From Flavobacteriales bacterium UBA4466 (GTDB lineage: Bacteria > Bacteroidota > Bacteroidia > Flavobacteriales_D > Crocinitomicaceae): DNA of 64,000 bases. The notes below the pieces were generated by a model. That model was not told the DNA's origin, ran no database searches, and worked only from the letters and a program-made list of their open reading frames with translations. The stretch lies in assembly GCA_905182335.1 (NCBI GenBank), contig CAJJBE010000004.1, forward strand, positions 186,001-250,000, given 5' to 3'. The position numbers were made by a program, and so were the translations under genes. Of this stretch, positions 17,595 through 26,926 are shown in pieces (the first letter of the stretch is position 1; every line of letters starts with the position of its first letter).

Positions 17595-19862
17595 TTAGGG
17601 CAATAATTGAAAAAAGCCATGCCCTTCAATTTCAGTGTCATCAACACCAATAGCAACATATTTATAGAAGTATGTTCCTTCTTCAGCATTTAATCCTCCT
17701 TTCGTCTTACCATCCCATTCAGCTCTTGCATTAGAGTCTGTTAAATCAGTTGTTCCTTCATACATAATATTTCCCCATCTATTTAATATAATTAATTTAA
17801 TACTAACAGTGTTTTTATGTGTTAAGAAGAACACATCGTTCTCATTATCTGAATTCGGTGTAAATACATTTGGAGCAGTTACAGAAGGAAATGGGTAGAT
17901 ACAACTACCATCATCAACTACTGCATTTGGTTCGTGATTTATAGCTTCAGGGTCAGTACAACCACAATTTACAATGCTAATGTCAATTGAGGCTACATCA
18001 AAACAAGTTGGGTCTGATGTATAAGCTGTAAGTGTCACAATTGAGTTTTGGCTAAACGCATGGCCTTGATCAGTAGGGCTTAATACGTCCACAGATGGGC
18101 TTCCATCTCCGAAGTTCCAAGTATAATTTGAAGTATTTTGACTCGTATTTGTAAAGTTAACAGTTAATGGATTACAACCATTAATCATATTTGCAGAAAA
18201 CTCTGCAATAGGAGGGTTTTCAATATCAACAAATATGCTATCTGAAACGGAACAAACATCGTCAGTAAGATTTATAGTATACCAACCTCCTGGCAAGTTA
18301 GTCCAAACCGAAGCGTTTATTGAGTCTGACATGCTTTGATTTAACCATTGGAATTGTAACGCAAATGGCGAAAGAAGGGAGTCACCAGACCAGGTTGAAG
18401 AAACAATTCCGGTATTATCACAGGACGATGTGTTTTGATTTAATAGAGCCTCGACAGTTAGGGTTTGATTCACGGTAACGGTTAAAGTATCGTCATCAGC
18501 AAATCCACAAAAATCAGTAACCTCTACATAGTAATCTATAGTGCCATTGACATCAATAGGCACCGTAGCGACACCTATGGTGTCATTTGAATTACTCCAT
18601 GTATATGTGTAAGGTGGTAGACCACCGGATGCGATTGCAAAAACATCTAGTGAATCTTCTAGACAATAAATTAAAGTATCTTGGGCATTGATAGTTAATG
18701 TAGGCTGGTCATAAAGCCATATCGTTCCAGAAGTAACAAGGGAATTACCATTATCTAAAATAGTTGTTATTGTTATTATAACATCTTCAAACCCTTCGAA
18801 TATCTCATCTTGAAAAGCCGTAAATGGCATTATAACTTCTGTCTCCCCCGGCAAGAATAGTATAGAATCAGGTAAAACCCCATAATCAATACCGTTAGAT
18901 GCACTTCCTGCTAATTGCAGGGTAATATATAGAGAGTCTCCTGATTGACACGAAGGCCTTGTGAAAATAAAATCGGCATTAGTATTACAGCCTTCAAAAA
19001 TAACACTATCACCAAATAAGCTTTCGTCAATATTCGTTTCTAAAGAAATGTCAACGGGAACAGACTGAAAACTACCTCCTTCTAAAAATACTCCCGTATC
19101 ATAAATTCCATCAACACAGTCTGCAAGAGCAAATTTAAAATTATAGGTAGAATCACAAATCACATTAAAACGAATTTCAATAGGGACTGTAAACCCATTA
19201 AAACTATGTCCAACAGGATTACTTAAAAAGTAATCCCCATTCATTGAAGGTGGAGTTTCACTAGCATCTACATAAATTGTACTAATCGTAATAGGTTCTG
19301 TTGTACCGGGGACTAAGGCAAGATTCTCTGAAGCATAATTTCCGCCTGCCGGATTTGGTCCTGAGAGATAAAATCCAAAGGCATCATTAAATACAGTATT
19401 TATGTATGTAAGATATTCCTCTGATGCAAATGTGAAATTGAATACGACTACATCTCCATCTGGCACAAAATCAAATTCAAGAATTGCAGCATCATTCGTA
19501 GAGGTAATACTACCGGAATTTGGGTTTGTTGTTACTGATTGAGCCGTAGCTAAAACATCAGCATCACCGCCCCCACCAAAATCAGTTGATGAGAATCCTC
19601 CCGCCTGAGTAATTGAATTAACATCACCACTAGACATTACAATTCCTAGAGGTAAACCAATGTTACTCGTTCCTGCATTGAACGTTCCTATTTGATTTGG
19701 ATTACCCGTAAATGTAATATTACTAGTAGCAAGCCCGGGACCAATCAATGTATTAGTTACCATATCGAAAGGTGTCGGTGTCGGGTCAATTGTTATTTGT
19801 CCATTTACGCTAATTGAAATTAGCATTAACGCACACAATAATTTAATTGATTTTTTCAGCAT
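17595..19862 (-). CDS. T9SS type B sorting-domain protein with choice-of-anchor L and PKD domains
   Basis: A 755-residue secreted, cell-surface protein. The signal peptide covers about 1-22 (ending SVNG-Q). Residues about 28-260 match the choice-of-anchor L type domain (VMSSGDV, then LEFDFVPDGDVVVFNFTFASEEY), a Calx-beta-like segment follows, then Ig-like/SprB-like repeats and a PKD domain with YTWNFGDGSPS. The C-terminal about 90 residues (VFTPNSDNENDVFFL, NRWGNIMYEG, WDGK, GTYFYKY) are the gliding-motility-type CHU_C sorting domain that directs export through the type IX system. It is probably an adhesin or matrix protein. Single-gene unit. Confidence 0.9.
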   Translation of the reverse strand: MLKKSIKLLCALMLISISVNGQITIDPTPTPFDMVTNTLIGPGLATSNITFTGNPNQIGTFNAGTSNIGLPLGIVMSSGDVNSITQAGGFSSTDFGGGGDADVLATAQSVTTNPNSGSITSTNDAAILEFDFVPDGDVVVFNFTFASEEYLTYINTVFNDAFGFYLSGPNPAGGNYASENLALVPGTTEPITISTIYVDASETPPSMNGDYFLSNPVGHSFNGFTVPIEIRFNVICDSTYNFKFALADCVDGIYDTGVFLEGGSFQSVPVDISLETNIDESLFGDSVIFEGCNTNADFIFTRPSCQSGDSLYITLQLAGSASNGIDYGVLPDSILFLPGETEVIMPFTAFQDEIFEGFEDVIITITTILDNGNSLVTSGTIWLYDQPTLTINAQDTLIYCLEDSLDVFAIASGGLPPYTYTWSNSNDTIGVATVPIDVNGTIDYYVEVTDFCGFADDDTLTVTVNQTLTVEALLNQNTSSCDNTGIVSSTWSGDSLLSPFALQFQWLNQSMSDSINASVWTNLPGGWYTINLTDDVCSVSDSIFVDIENPPIAEFSANMINGCNPLTVNFTNTSQNTSNYTWNFGDGSPSVDVLSPTDQGHAFSQNSIVTLTAYTSDPTCFDVASIDISIVNCGCTDPEAINHEPNAVVDDGSCIYPFPSVTAPNVFTPNSDNENDVFFLTHKNTVSIKLIILNRWGNIMYEGTTDLTDSNARAEWDGKTKGGLNAEEGTYFYKYVAIGVDDTEIEGHGFFQLLP

Positions 19863-19999
19863 AGCATTTATAAGTTAGTTAATCTTTAGACTATAAAAAG
19901 ACTCAAAAGGTTGCATAAAATTGGATTAATTCATACAGAATACCTAATGTTTTTAATAAAATCACGACTTTTACATTCATTCTCAATTAATAACTAGGT

Positions 20000-21391
20000 A
20001 TGGAATCAACTCAAGCATATATTCAATCGAATAAAGAACGATTTTTAAAAGAATTAATCGATTTATTAAGAATCCCTTCAGTTTCGGCGGATCCAGCCTT
20101 TGCAGGCGACGTTCGAAAAACAGCAGAATTACTCGCGGCAGGGCTTGAAAATGTTGGCGCTGACAATGTAGAAATATGTGAGACTGCAGGCTATCCTATT
20201 GTTTATGGCGATAAAATTATTGACCCTAGTTTACCAACAGTATTAGTTTATGGACATTATGATGTTCAACCCGCTGATCCAATTGAACTTTGGATTAGCC
20301 CACCCTTTGATCCGGTTATTAAGAAGACAGATATTCACCCTGAAGGAGCTATTTTTGCACGTGGAGCATGTGATGATAAAGGTCAGATGTTTATGCATGT
20401 GAAAGCATTTGAAGCAATGATTAAATCAGGATCATTGCCTTGTAATGTTAAGTTCATGATTGAAGGGGAAGAAGAGGTTGGAAGTGAAAATTTGGGGCTT
20501 TTCGTTAAGAATAATCACGATCGCCTTGATGCAGATATCATTTTGGTTTCTGATACAGGAATATTCGCAAATGATGTGCCCTCGATTACTACTGGGTTAA
20601 GAGGGTTAAGTTATGTTGAGGTTGAGGTAACGGGGCCAAATAGAGATTTACATTCTGGTCTTTATGGTGGTTGTGTTGCAAATCCCATCAATATTTTATC
20701 GAAAATGATTGCTTCATTACATGATGAGAATAATAAAATTACAATACCTGGTTTCTACGATAAAGTTATAGAGTTATCGGATGAGGAAAGATCTGAAATG
20801 GCTAAAGCGCCATTCAAAAAAGAGGGGTATTTAAAAGCATTAGACATTGAAGATGTTTATGGTGAAACTGGATACTCTACAATGGAACGAGGGTCAATTA
20901 GACCAACTTTAGATGTTAATGGAATCTGGGGGGGCTACACGGGCGAAGGGGCAAAGACCGTAATAGCATCACAAGCGTTTGCTAAGATATCAATGCGTTT
21001 AGTGCCTGATCAAGATCCAAAAGAGATTACTCAATTGTTTTATGACCACTTTATTTCAATTGCTCCACTAGGAACAAGGGTTAAGGTAACACCACATCAT
21101 GGAGGCGAAGCTGCAGTAACACCTATCGATTCTATCGGGTACAAGGCGGCAAGCATGGCCTATGAAAAAACGTTTGGTAAAAAGCCAATCCCAGTAAGAA
21201 GTGGAGGTTCTATCCCTATCGTTGCAATGTTCGAAAAAGAACTTGGCTTGAAAACAATTTTAATGGGATTTGGCTTAGATAGTGATGCTATCCATTCGCC
21301 AAATGAGCATTACGGCCTATTTAATTTTTATAAAGGAATTGAAACAATCCCATATTTCTTTAGTTATTATAGTAAACTCGTTAAATCATAA
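20000..21391 (+). CDS. M20 family dipeptidase
   Basis: 463-residue cytosolic zinc peptidase, related to carnosinase/CNDP-type dipeptidases. Metal ligands and catalytic acid are visible in VYGHYDVQPAD (His ligand and the Asp), ARGACDDKGQ (bridging Asp), GEEEVGSENLG (catalytic Glu-Glu) and the C-terminal HSPNEHYG. A lid/dimerisation domain (about 195-355) interrupts the catalytic domain, as usual. No signal peptide. The 3-base gap to the next lipoprotein gene suggests cotranscription. Confidence 0.93.
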   Translation: MESTQAYIQSNKERFLKELIDLLRIPSVSADPAFAGDVRKTAELLAAGLENVGADNVEICETAGYPIVYGDKIIDPSLPTVLVYGHYDVQPADPIELWISPPFDPVIKKTDIHPEGAIFARGACDDKGQMFMHVKAFEAMIKSGSLPCNVKFMIEGEEEVGSENLGLFVKNNHDRLDADIILVSDTGIFANDVPSITTGLRGLSYVEVEVTGPNRDLHSGLYGGCVANPINILSKMIASLHDENNKITIPGFYDKVIELSDEERSEMAKAPFKKEGYLKALDIEDVYGETGYSTMERGSIRPTLDVNGIWGGYTGEGAKTVIASQAFAKISMRLVPDQDPKEITQLFYDHFISIAPLGTRVKVTPHHGGEAAVTPIDSIGYKAASMAYEKTFGKKPIPVRSGGSIPIVAMFEKELGLKTILMGFGLDSDAIHSPNEHYGLFNFYKGIETIPYFFSYYSKLVKS

Positions 21392-21394
21392 GAC

Positions 21395-21850
21395 ATGAAA
21401 AGTGTTATTGCAGTCATTGTTGCTTTCTTTATTTTTTCTTCTTGTTCATTTTACGAGCTTGAGTATAAAGGAGGGGAACAGATCAAGTTTGGTAAACTAG
21501 AGGGCAAGCAATTTTCATTTACTGCAGGAGGAAAGATTTTAAATCAGAATGGCTTCGCTATTAAAGTGAAGCCATCTGATTTATCGTTATTTATAGAAGG
21601 AGAATATATAGGGCTTGTTCACCTCGACAAAGAAATTCGAATGAAACGTAAAAGCGATGAATATATTGAAGGTCGATTTACAGCTACTCTTGCTGACGGG
21701 GCAATGCTCAGAGCATTATTTTTTATAAACAAAAAACAGCTTGAAATCTGTCTTAAAGGAAAAGTTAAAGTAGGGGTTTGGATGTTCGGTAAGAAATTTG
21801 ACGTCAATGAAACGCGAACGATAAGGGGTTCGGATTTAAAATTCATATAA
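21395..21850 (+). CDS. Predicted lipoprotein, possibly LEA14-like fold
   Basis: 151 residues with a lipoprotein signal peptide ending FFIFSSCS (Cys at about residue 17). The rest is beta-rich: NQNGFAIKVKPSDLSLFIEG followed by EYIGLVHLDKEIRMKRK and EGRFTATL resembles the single-domain WHy/LEA14 type, but the match is by eye only. Function unknown. It ends 1 base from the end of the convergent murF-alr gene, with no terminator between them. Confidence 0.68.
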   Translation: MKSVIAVIVAFFIFSSCSFYELEYKGGEQIKFGKLEGKQFSFTAGGKILNQNGFAIKVKPSDLSLFIEGEYIGLVHLDKEIRMKRKSDEYIEGRFTATLADGAMLRALFFINKKQLEICLKGKVKVGVWMFGKKFDVNETRTIRGSDLKFI

Positions 21851-21851
21851 T

Positions 21852-24110
21852 TTATTGACCAATGTACACTCGATGTACGCGTTGTGAAAAGCTTGTCATT
21901 ACTTCATAAGAAATCGTTTTTGCTTTTTGTGCAAAATCAAGAATTGTTTGGTGCTCTCCAATAATCTCGACTCGTTCACCTTCTTCTAATTGAAGATTTG
22001 TGACATTCACCATAATCATATCCATGCAAACATTTCCTACGGTAGGGCAATAATGGTTTTGAATAAAAACACCTCCATTTCCTTGTCCCAATGTTCGTTT
22101 GAATCCGTCTGCATACCCAACTGGAATAATTGCAATCTCCATCTTTTTTTCCGCGATAAAACCTCGACTATACCCTACATAATCATATGGGTGTATTTCT
22201 TTTAATTGAGAGATGGCACTTAACCAAGAGACTGCAGGGCGAAGGTTTTTATTTCCATTTACACCGTACATTCCTATGCCTAAACGAACCATGTCGAATT
22301 GTGATTCTGTATAGTTATGAATACCTTCTGAATTTAGAATATGACGATCAATCTGATAAGAGAAATTACTACTTATTTCAGTTGAAATTTTCTCAAATAA
22401 AGCGATTTGTTTCCTTGTAAATTCAGATAAAGCGAGCTCTGACTCTGCCAAGTGGGAGTAAATAGACTTAATAACAACTTCGGGTTGAGTTTTAATTAAA
22501 TCAATCAATGCTTTGATATCTGACTTCGTAAACCCTAAACGATTCATTCCTGTTTCTATTTTGATGTGTATAGGGAAATTAGAGTGTTCCTGAAGGATCA
22601 ACTCTCTAATTAATGACTGCAACTGCTTCAATGAGAAAACGGCTGGTTCAAGTCTATATTTGACACAATCTCCGAAGGTGCTTTCTTCAGCATTCATAAC
22701 TAAAATAGGAGTTGAAACACCATTTTTCCGTAATTCAATTCCTTCATCGACATAAGCTACGCCCAGGTAATCTACCCCCATTTCTTCTAAAAAGCGACTC
22801 ATTGTTTTTGAATCGGATCCATAAGAGGAAGCTTTCACTATACATAGGAGTTTCGTTTCAGCATTTAGAACAGATTTTGTGTAATTAATATTATGTCGAA
22901 TTGCCTTGATGTCAATCTCTAAATAGGTTTGATGGTTTTTTTCTTTAAATGTATTCGCTAGAAGTTCCATTTTCAATTCACGATTTCCTTTTATAAGGAT
23001 GTTTGAATCTTGAAATTGATAATCATTCTCAACTTCTTTATAATAAAAAAAGTATCCATCTAATTTAAATTCGTTCAACAAGACTTCATACTTGCGCTGT
23101 TGATCAGTACCTGAAACACCAATGATTGCGTAGCGTTTTTTTCCTTTCGCAGTTGCAAGTTGGTATTCAAGAGAGTTCCGTAAAGATTCAATATCTAAGC
23201 TATAAGTATCATTTAAAATGGTATTATTATTGTTTCCAGGAAAAGTCTCTAGTCTCAATGCTAAAGGGCTAATAGAAGGAATTACTTCCTTTATTTTGCT
23301 TGAGTTAACACCGAGAAAAAGGGCAACTGTTATTGCCAATTGAGCATTCATTCGATTAAAATCACCCGCTAATTGAAGTTGATTAATGATTTCAGCATTC
23401 GAATTGTTTGATACTAAAATGCCTTTACTTAGCTTGAGTGATTCAGGATAAAAGATATTTTTAACCCCATCAAATAAGGCAAGTTTCGTGGATAAATGTT
23501 CTGCTTCCGAATCGAATAATTCTCTATGTGCACTTCCAAATGATGTTATTATTCCATGGGTAGGTTTAAGTATTCCCCGAATTTTAATCATGCTTTTTTT
23601 AGTAGAAACACCAACCTCAATAATTCCGATATCTGTCTTCGAATTAAATTCAAGAATAGATAAAGCAACCCCTAATTGACTGTTGTAGCTTTTTGGACTA
23701 CGACTTACTTGAAACTGGACCCCTAAAAATTGGGAAAGCCATTCTTTTGTCGTTGTTTTACCGTTGCTTCCCGTAATAGCAACGATTGGAAAATTAAATC
23801 GATTTCTATGGTGTTTAGCCAGGTCTAGGAGTGCAGAGAGGGTGTCTTTTACTACGATTTCTTTTGCTCCTGTGAAGGGTGCAGTTATACCAGCAGTTGA
23901 AACAATAAAGTGTCGTACCCCCTTGTTATATGCGGACTCTATAAATTCATGGCCGTCTCTAAATACTCCGGTCATGGCAAAAAACAACGTGTGTTCTCCG
24001 TTGATTAGTTTACGCGTGTCAAAAGCTACAGAACTAATAAGGGCTGAGTCAGAAGACTTCAGGTCGCTTAGTACTTGAGAGATTTCACTGTATGAATAAT
24101 CTAAATTCAA
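21852..24110 (-). CDS. Bifunctional MurF ligase / alanine racemase
   Basis: One polypeptide makes D-Ala and joins D-Ala-D-Ala to UDP-MurNAc-tripeptide, the last cytosolic step of the peptidoglycan precursor. Residues 1-390 are MurF: P-loop GSNGKTTT (114-121), SYNSQLGVAL and NDTYSLDIESL. Residues 394-752 are alanine racemase: EIDIKAIRHN, PLP lysine K426 in VKASSYGSD (classical enzymes have VKANAYGHG), GIGMYGVNG with the second catalytic Tyr, and VGNVCMDMIMVNV. This fusion is a recognised Bacteroidetes arrangement. The start overlaps the tdk stop by 4 bases, so tdk and this gene form an operon. Confidence 0.95.
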   Translation of the reverse strand: MNLDYSYSEISQVLSDLKSSDSALISSVAFDTRKLINGEHTLFFAMTGVFRDGHEFIESAYNKGVRHFIVSTAGITAPFTGAKEIVVKDTLSALLDLAKHHRNRFNFPIVAITGSNGKTTTKEWLSQFLGVQFQVSRSPKSYNSQLGVALSILEFNSKTDIGIIEVGVSTKKSMIKIRGILKPTHGIITSFGSAHRELFDSEAEHLSTKLALFDGVKNIFYPESLKLSKGILVSNNSNAEIINQLQLAGDFNRMNAQLAITVALFLGVNSSKIKEVIPSISPLALRLETFPGNNNNTILNDTYSLDIESLRNSLEYQLATAKGKKRYAIIGVSGTDQQRKYEVLLNEFKLDGYFFYYKEVENDYQFQDSNILIKGNRELKMELLANTFKEKNHQTYLEIDIKAIRHNINYTKSVLNAETKLLCIVKASSYGSDSKTMSRFLEEMGVDYLGVAYVDEGIELRKNGVSTPILVMNAEESTFGDCVKYRLEPAVFSLKQLQSLIRELILQEHSNFPIHIKIETGMNRLGFTKSDIKALIDLIKTQPEVVIKSIYSHLAESELALSEFTRKQIALFEKISTEISSNFSYQIDRHILNSEGIHNYTESQFDMVRLGIGMYGVNGNKNLRPAVSWLSAISQLKEIHPYDYVGYSRGFIAEKKMEIAIIPVGYADGFKRTLGQGNGGVFIQNHYCPTVGNVCMDMIMVNVTNLQLEEGERVEIIGEHQTILDFAQKAKTISYEVMTSFSQRVHRVYIGQ

Positions 24111-24682
24111 TGTCCAATTTTATTGTAGCAAGACCGGCAAAGCGGCTTATATTCTTCAAGTGCCCCTACAAGCACCTGGTCTGCCCCTTTAACTGTTCTG
24201 TGTGAGAACTGTGCAAGGTTTCCACAAGATACACAAATGGCGTGAACCTTTGTTACATATTCAGCAATACTCATGAGTTGTGGCATTGGACCAAAAGGAA
24301 CTCCTTTGAAATCCATGTCTAATCCTGCCAAAATTACACGCGTGCCCTTTTTCGATAATTCATTGCAAAGGTTGATAATTCCATCATCGAAAAATTGAGC
24401 TTCATCAATAGCAACAACTTTTTCTTTACGCCAAACACTCAATATTTCTAAGGCATTTTTAACACAAATGGCATCAAATGAATTTCCCTGATGACTTACC
24501 ACATTTTCTTTGTGATAGCGATCATCTACTTTCGGTTTAATCAATAAGATCTTCTGATTAGCAAATTGTGCACGTCTTAATCTAAGAATCAGTTCTTCTG
24601 TTTTACCAGAGAACATTGATCCAAAAATAACTTCAATCCAACCATGATTTTTTACTTCATCCGGAAAGTGTTCTAAAACCAT
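24107..24682 (-). CDS. tdk: Thymidine kinase
   Basis: Phosphorylates thymidine to dTMP for salvage. 191 residues, type II (TK1-like) enzyme: P-loop GSMFSGKT (21-28), Walker B VVAIDEAQFF, the lasso region and a zinc site from two CxxC pairs (ICVSCGN and LCRSCYN). Standard length and cytosolic. It is the first gene of the tdk/murF-alr operon, with the stop and start codons overlapping by 4 bases. Confidence 0.95.
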   Translation of the reverse strand: MVLEHFPDEVKNHGWIEVIFGSMFSGKTEELILRLRRAQFANQKILLIKPKVDDRYHKENVVSHQGNSFDAICVKNALEILSVWRKEKVVAIDEAQFFDDGIINLCNELSKKGTRVILAGLDMDFKGVPFGPMPQLMSIAEYVTKVHAICVSCGNLAQFSHRTVKGADQVLVGALEEYKPLCRSCYNKIGH

Positions 24683-24762
24683 GATTTTTTGCTTTTTAGG
24701 TTATCAACAAACGACCTTAGAGAAAAACAATCAAATTGAATAATAATCAACCTTTCTTTCGG

Positions 24763-24770
24763 TAACTTTG
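24763..24770 (+). promoter_or_regulatory. Possible -7 promoter element
   Basis: TAACTTTG fits TAnnTTTG and lies 79 bases before the ATG at 24850, leaving a 5' leader of about 70 bases. A TTG lies 24 bases upstream, outside the usual spacing. Confidence 0.4.
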
Positions 24771-24849
24771 AGTACTAAAAGTCGTAATTAAGTGGCAAAG
24801 AAGAGTCACTTCGTTAGCAACTTAGTCAAAATGTTGAAAAGTCTAAGTA

Positions 24850-25563
24850 ATGGAGAATATACAGAAATACAAGTATCAAATACAAGAAGTTGAATCATTA
24901 GTGATTAAACTTGAGAATGGAGAACTAAACCTAGAAGAACTTACAATACTTGAAGGTTTGACTCGTGCACTTCATGAGCGTAGTGTCATTCTAAAATATA
25001 AGGCATTTGAGCAAAAGGTAAATCCTGAGGCTAATGTTGTAGATCTATCTGTTGAAGCATCAAAGCCTGTTGGCAAAGACTTAAAGGGACAAGTGACTGA
25101 AGAGCCCACAATTGAGTTTTCTATACTTAGTGTTGATGACGCGGCTGAAGAAGAGGTTGCTTTAACTGAAGAGAAATCCGAAGAAGTTACTAAGCCTATA
25201 GTGGAAGAACCTATAGAACCAATTGTTGTTGAATTAGAAGAAAAAAACGCTGTACCAAATACAGAAAGGTCGTTCTTAGACCTTATACAATCGGTAGATA
25301 ATTCGATTAACGCAAGATTCAATGATTCAAAACTGGAGACGCTTGTCGGTGCTTTTAGCTTAAATCAAAAATTGAGATATATAAATGAATTGTTTGATGG
25401 TTCAAGCGAGTCGTTCTCATATGCAATTAAAAGCCTTGATGCAAAACCTACAATGGATGAAGCAAAAGAGATCATTTCATCATTGGCTTCAGAACATGAG
25501 TGGGACACTGAAGAAGAAAGCGTGATTGAATTTATGGCAGTTTTGAATAGGCGCTATGCATAA
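24850..25563 (+). CDS. Helical protein of unknown function, coupled to an M28 peptidase
   Basis: 237 residues, strongly acidic, without signal peptide or membrane helix. Three parts: an N-terminal helical region (about 1-55, VESLVIKLENGELNLEEL and LTRALHERSVILKYKAFE), a low-complexity Glu/Val/Pro linker (about 60-135), and a C-terminal helical domain (about 138-237, SFLDLIQSVDNSINARF then LETLVGAFSLNQKLRYINELF). Both ends look like conserved interaction modules joined by a flexible spacer. I have seen this architecture in Flavobacteriales proteins of unknown function. It overlaps the peptidase gene by 8 bases. Confidence 0.72.
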   Translation: MENIQKYKYQIQEVESLVIKLENGELNLEELTILEGLTRALHERSVILKYKAFEQKVNPEANVVDLSVEASKPVGKDLKGQVTEEPTIEFSILSVDDAAEEEVALTEEKSEEVTKPIVEEPIEPIVVELEEKNAVPNTERSFLDLIQSVDNSINARFNDSKLETLVGAFSLNQKLRYINELFDGSSESFSYAIKSLDAKPTMDEAKEIISSLASEHEWDTEEESVIEFMAVLNRRYA

Positions 25564-26830
25564 AACATTAGCGATAGCAGTTTTTTTAGTAGGCGCTCAA
25601 GCATTTTCTCAATTAGAAGAAGCAAAAAGAATAACAGAGACCTTATGCTCTCCAGAGTTTCACGGAAGAGGATATGTAAAGAAGGGAGATTCAGTTGCTG
25701 CTGAATTTTTGAAAACTGAATTCCAAAAGCTAGAGGTTGACTCGTATAAAGATTCTTATTTTCAACACTTTAATCTTGATGTAAATACCTTTCCAAAGGA
25801 AATGGAAGTTTTTTATGAGGGAAATCAATTGAAGCCAGGCTATGATTTTTCGATAAATCCAAGCTCTGTTGGTCGTAAAGGGAATTTAATACTGCATGAG
25901 GTCACAGCAAAAGAAGCCTTAAACTTGGACACGATACGCTCGATTGTAACAAGGGTATTACAAACTGAATCTGAGGAAGATGTAGCGTTACTTTTTGACA
26001 TGACAATTGTGTCTAGTGATACTGTAAAATTACTTCGAGAGCTTACATATAAATTGGCTTTTTACTTCCCTATTGTAGAGGTCGTAAACGATAAGTTTAC
26101 ATGGTCCGTTGGGAGAGAGGAACGTTTTTTCCCTTACTTGAAAATTCAAGAGTTTAAAATAAATAAAAAAGGTGTTTTATTCTTAAACATTGACTCTGAA
26201 CTAGTAAAGAATTATGAGAGTCAAAATGTGATCGGTTACATTCCTGCGAAAAAAAAATGTGCTAAAACAATACTTTTTACTGCGCATTATGATCACCTCG
26301 GACGAATGGGTAAGGATACCTACTTCCCCGGTGCAAATGACAATGCTTCTGGAACTGCCATGTTGTTTTCAATAGCTAAATACTTCAAAGAAAACCCTTC
26401 AGAATTCAATATTATGTTTATTGCTTTTGCAGGAGAAGAAGCAGGGCTCGTAGGGTCAAAGTATTTTGTTGAACATCCAATTGTCAAATTGAAAAAGATC
26501 AAATTTGTAATTAATTTGGACATCATGGGAAGTGGCGAAGCCGGAGTAACGGTTGTAAATGGTTCACTTTTCGAAAAAGAGTTTTTAATACTTCAAGAAA
26601 TTAACGCCTCTAAAGCACTATTGAAAGAAGTAAAAAAAAGAGGACCAGCTGCTAATTCTGATCATTATTGGTTTACTGAGAAAGGGGTTCCGGCATTTTT
26701 TATTTATACAAGAGGACCAAACAAACATTATCACGATGTCTTTGACAATTATGAAGCATTGAGCTTTTTAGAATTCCAAGATATAATTACCTTGTTGATT
26801 GAATTCGTTCATGAACTTGAGAAGAAGTGA
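25556..26830 (+). CDS. Secreted M28 family metallopeptidase
   Basis: 424-residue zinc aminopeptidase-like enzyme. The signal peptide is about residues 1-18 (ending QAFSQ). The M28 core shows TAHYDHLGR (first His/Asp), PGANDNASGTAM (bridging Asp), FAGEEAGLVGSKYF (catalytic Glu-Glu), INLDIMGSGE (Asp) and HYHDVFDNY (last His). The N-terminal about 200 residues are a less conserved accessory region. It likely acts in the periplasm or outside. Translation is coupled to the helical protein by an 8-base overlap. Confidence 0.9.
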   Translation: MHKTLAIAVFLVGAQAFSQLEEAKRITETLCSPEFHGRGYVKKGDSVAAEFLKTEFQKLEVDSYKDSYFQHFNLDVNTFPKEMEVFYEGNQLKPGYDFSINPSSVGRKGNLILHEVTAKEALNLDTIRSIVTRVLQTESEEDVALLFDMTIVSSDTVKLLRELTYKLAFYFPIVEVVNDKFTWSVGREERFFPYLKIQEFKINKKGVLFLNIDSELVKNYESQNVIGYIPAKKKCAKTILFTAHYDHLGRMGKDTYFPGANDNASGTAMLFSIAKYFKENPSEFNIMFIAFAGEEAGLVGSKYFVEHPIVKLKKIKFVINLDIMGSGEAGVTVVNGSLFEKEFLILQEINASKALLKEVKKRGPAANSDHYWFTEKGVPAFFIYTRGPNKHYHDVFDNYEALSFLEFQDIITLLIEFVHELEKK

Positions 26831-26850
26831 GTAACTTTTTTTTGGTATAA

Positions 26851-26899
26851 AAAAGATTGCCTTTAAATGCTAAAGCATTTGAGCCGGGTTGTTTTTTGA
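26851..26899 (+). terminator. Possible weak terminator after the M28 peptidase gene
   Basis: AAATGC (26867-26872) and GCATTT (26877-26882) form a short hairpin, bracketed by A6 at 26851 and T6 at about 26894. The stem is AT-rich and the T-run is displaced by GAGCCGGGTTG, so the call is tentative. Confidence 0.35.
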
Positions 26900-26926
26900 C
26901 TAAATTGCTTACATAAACACTAAAAC

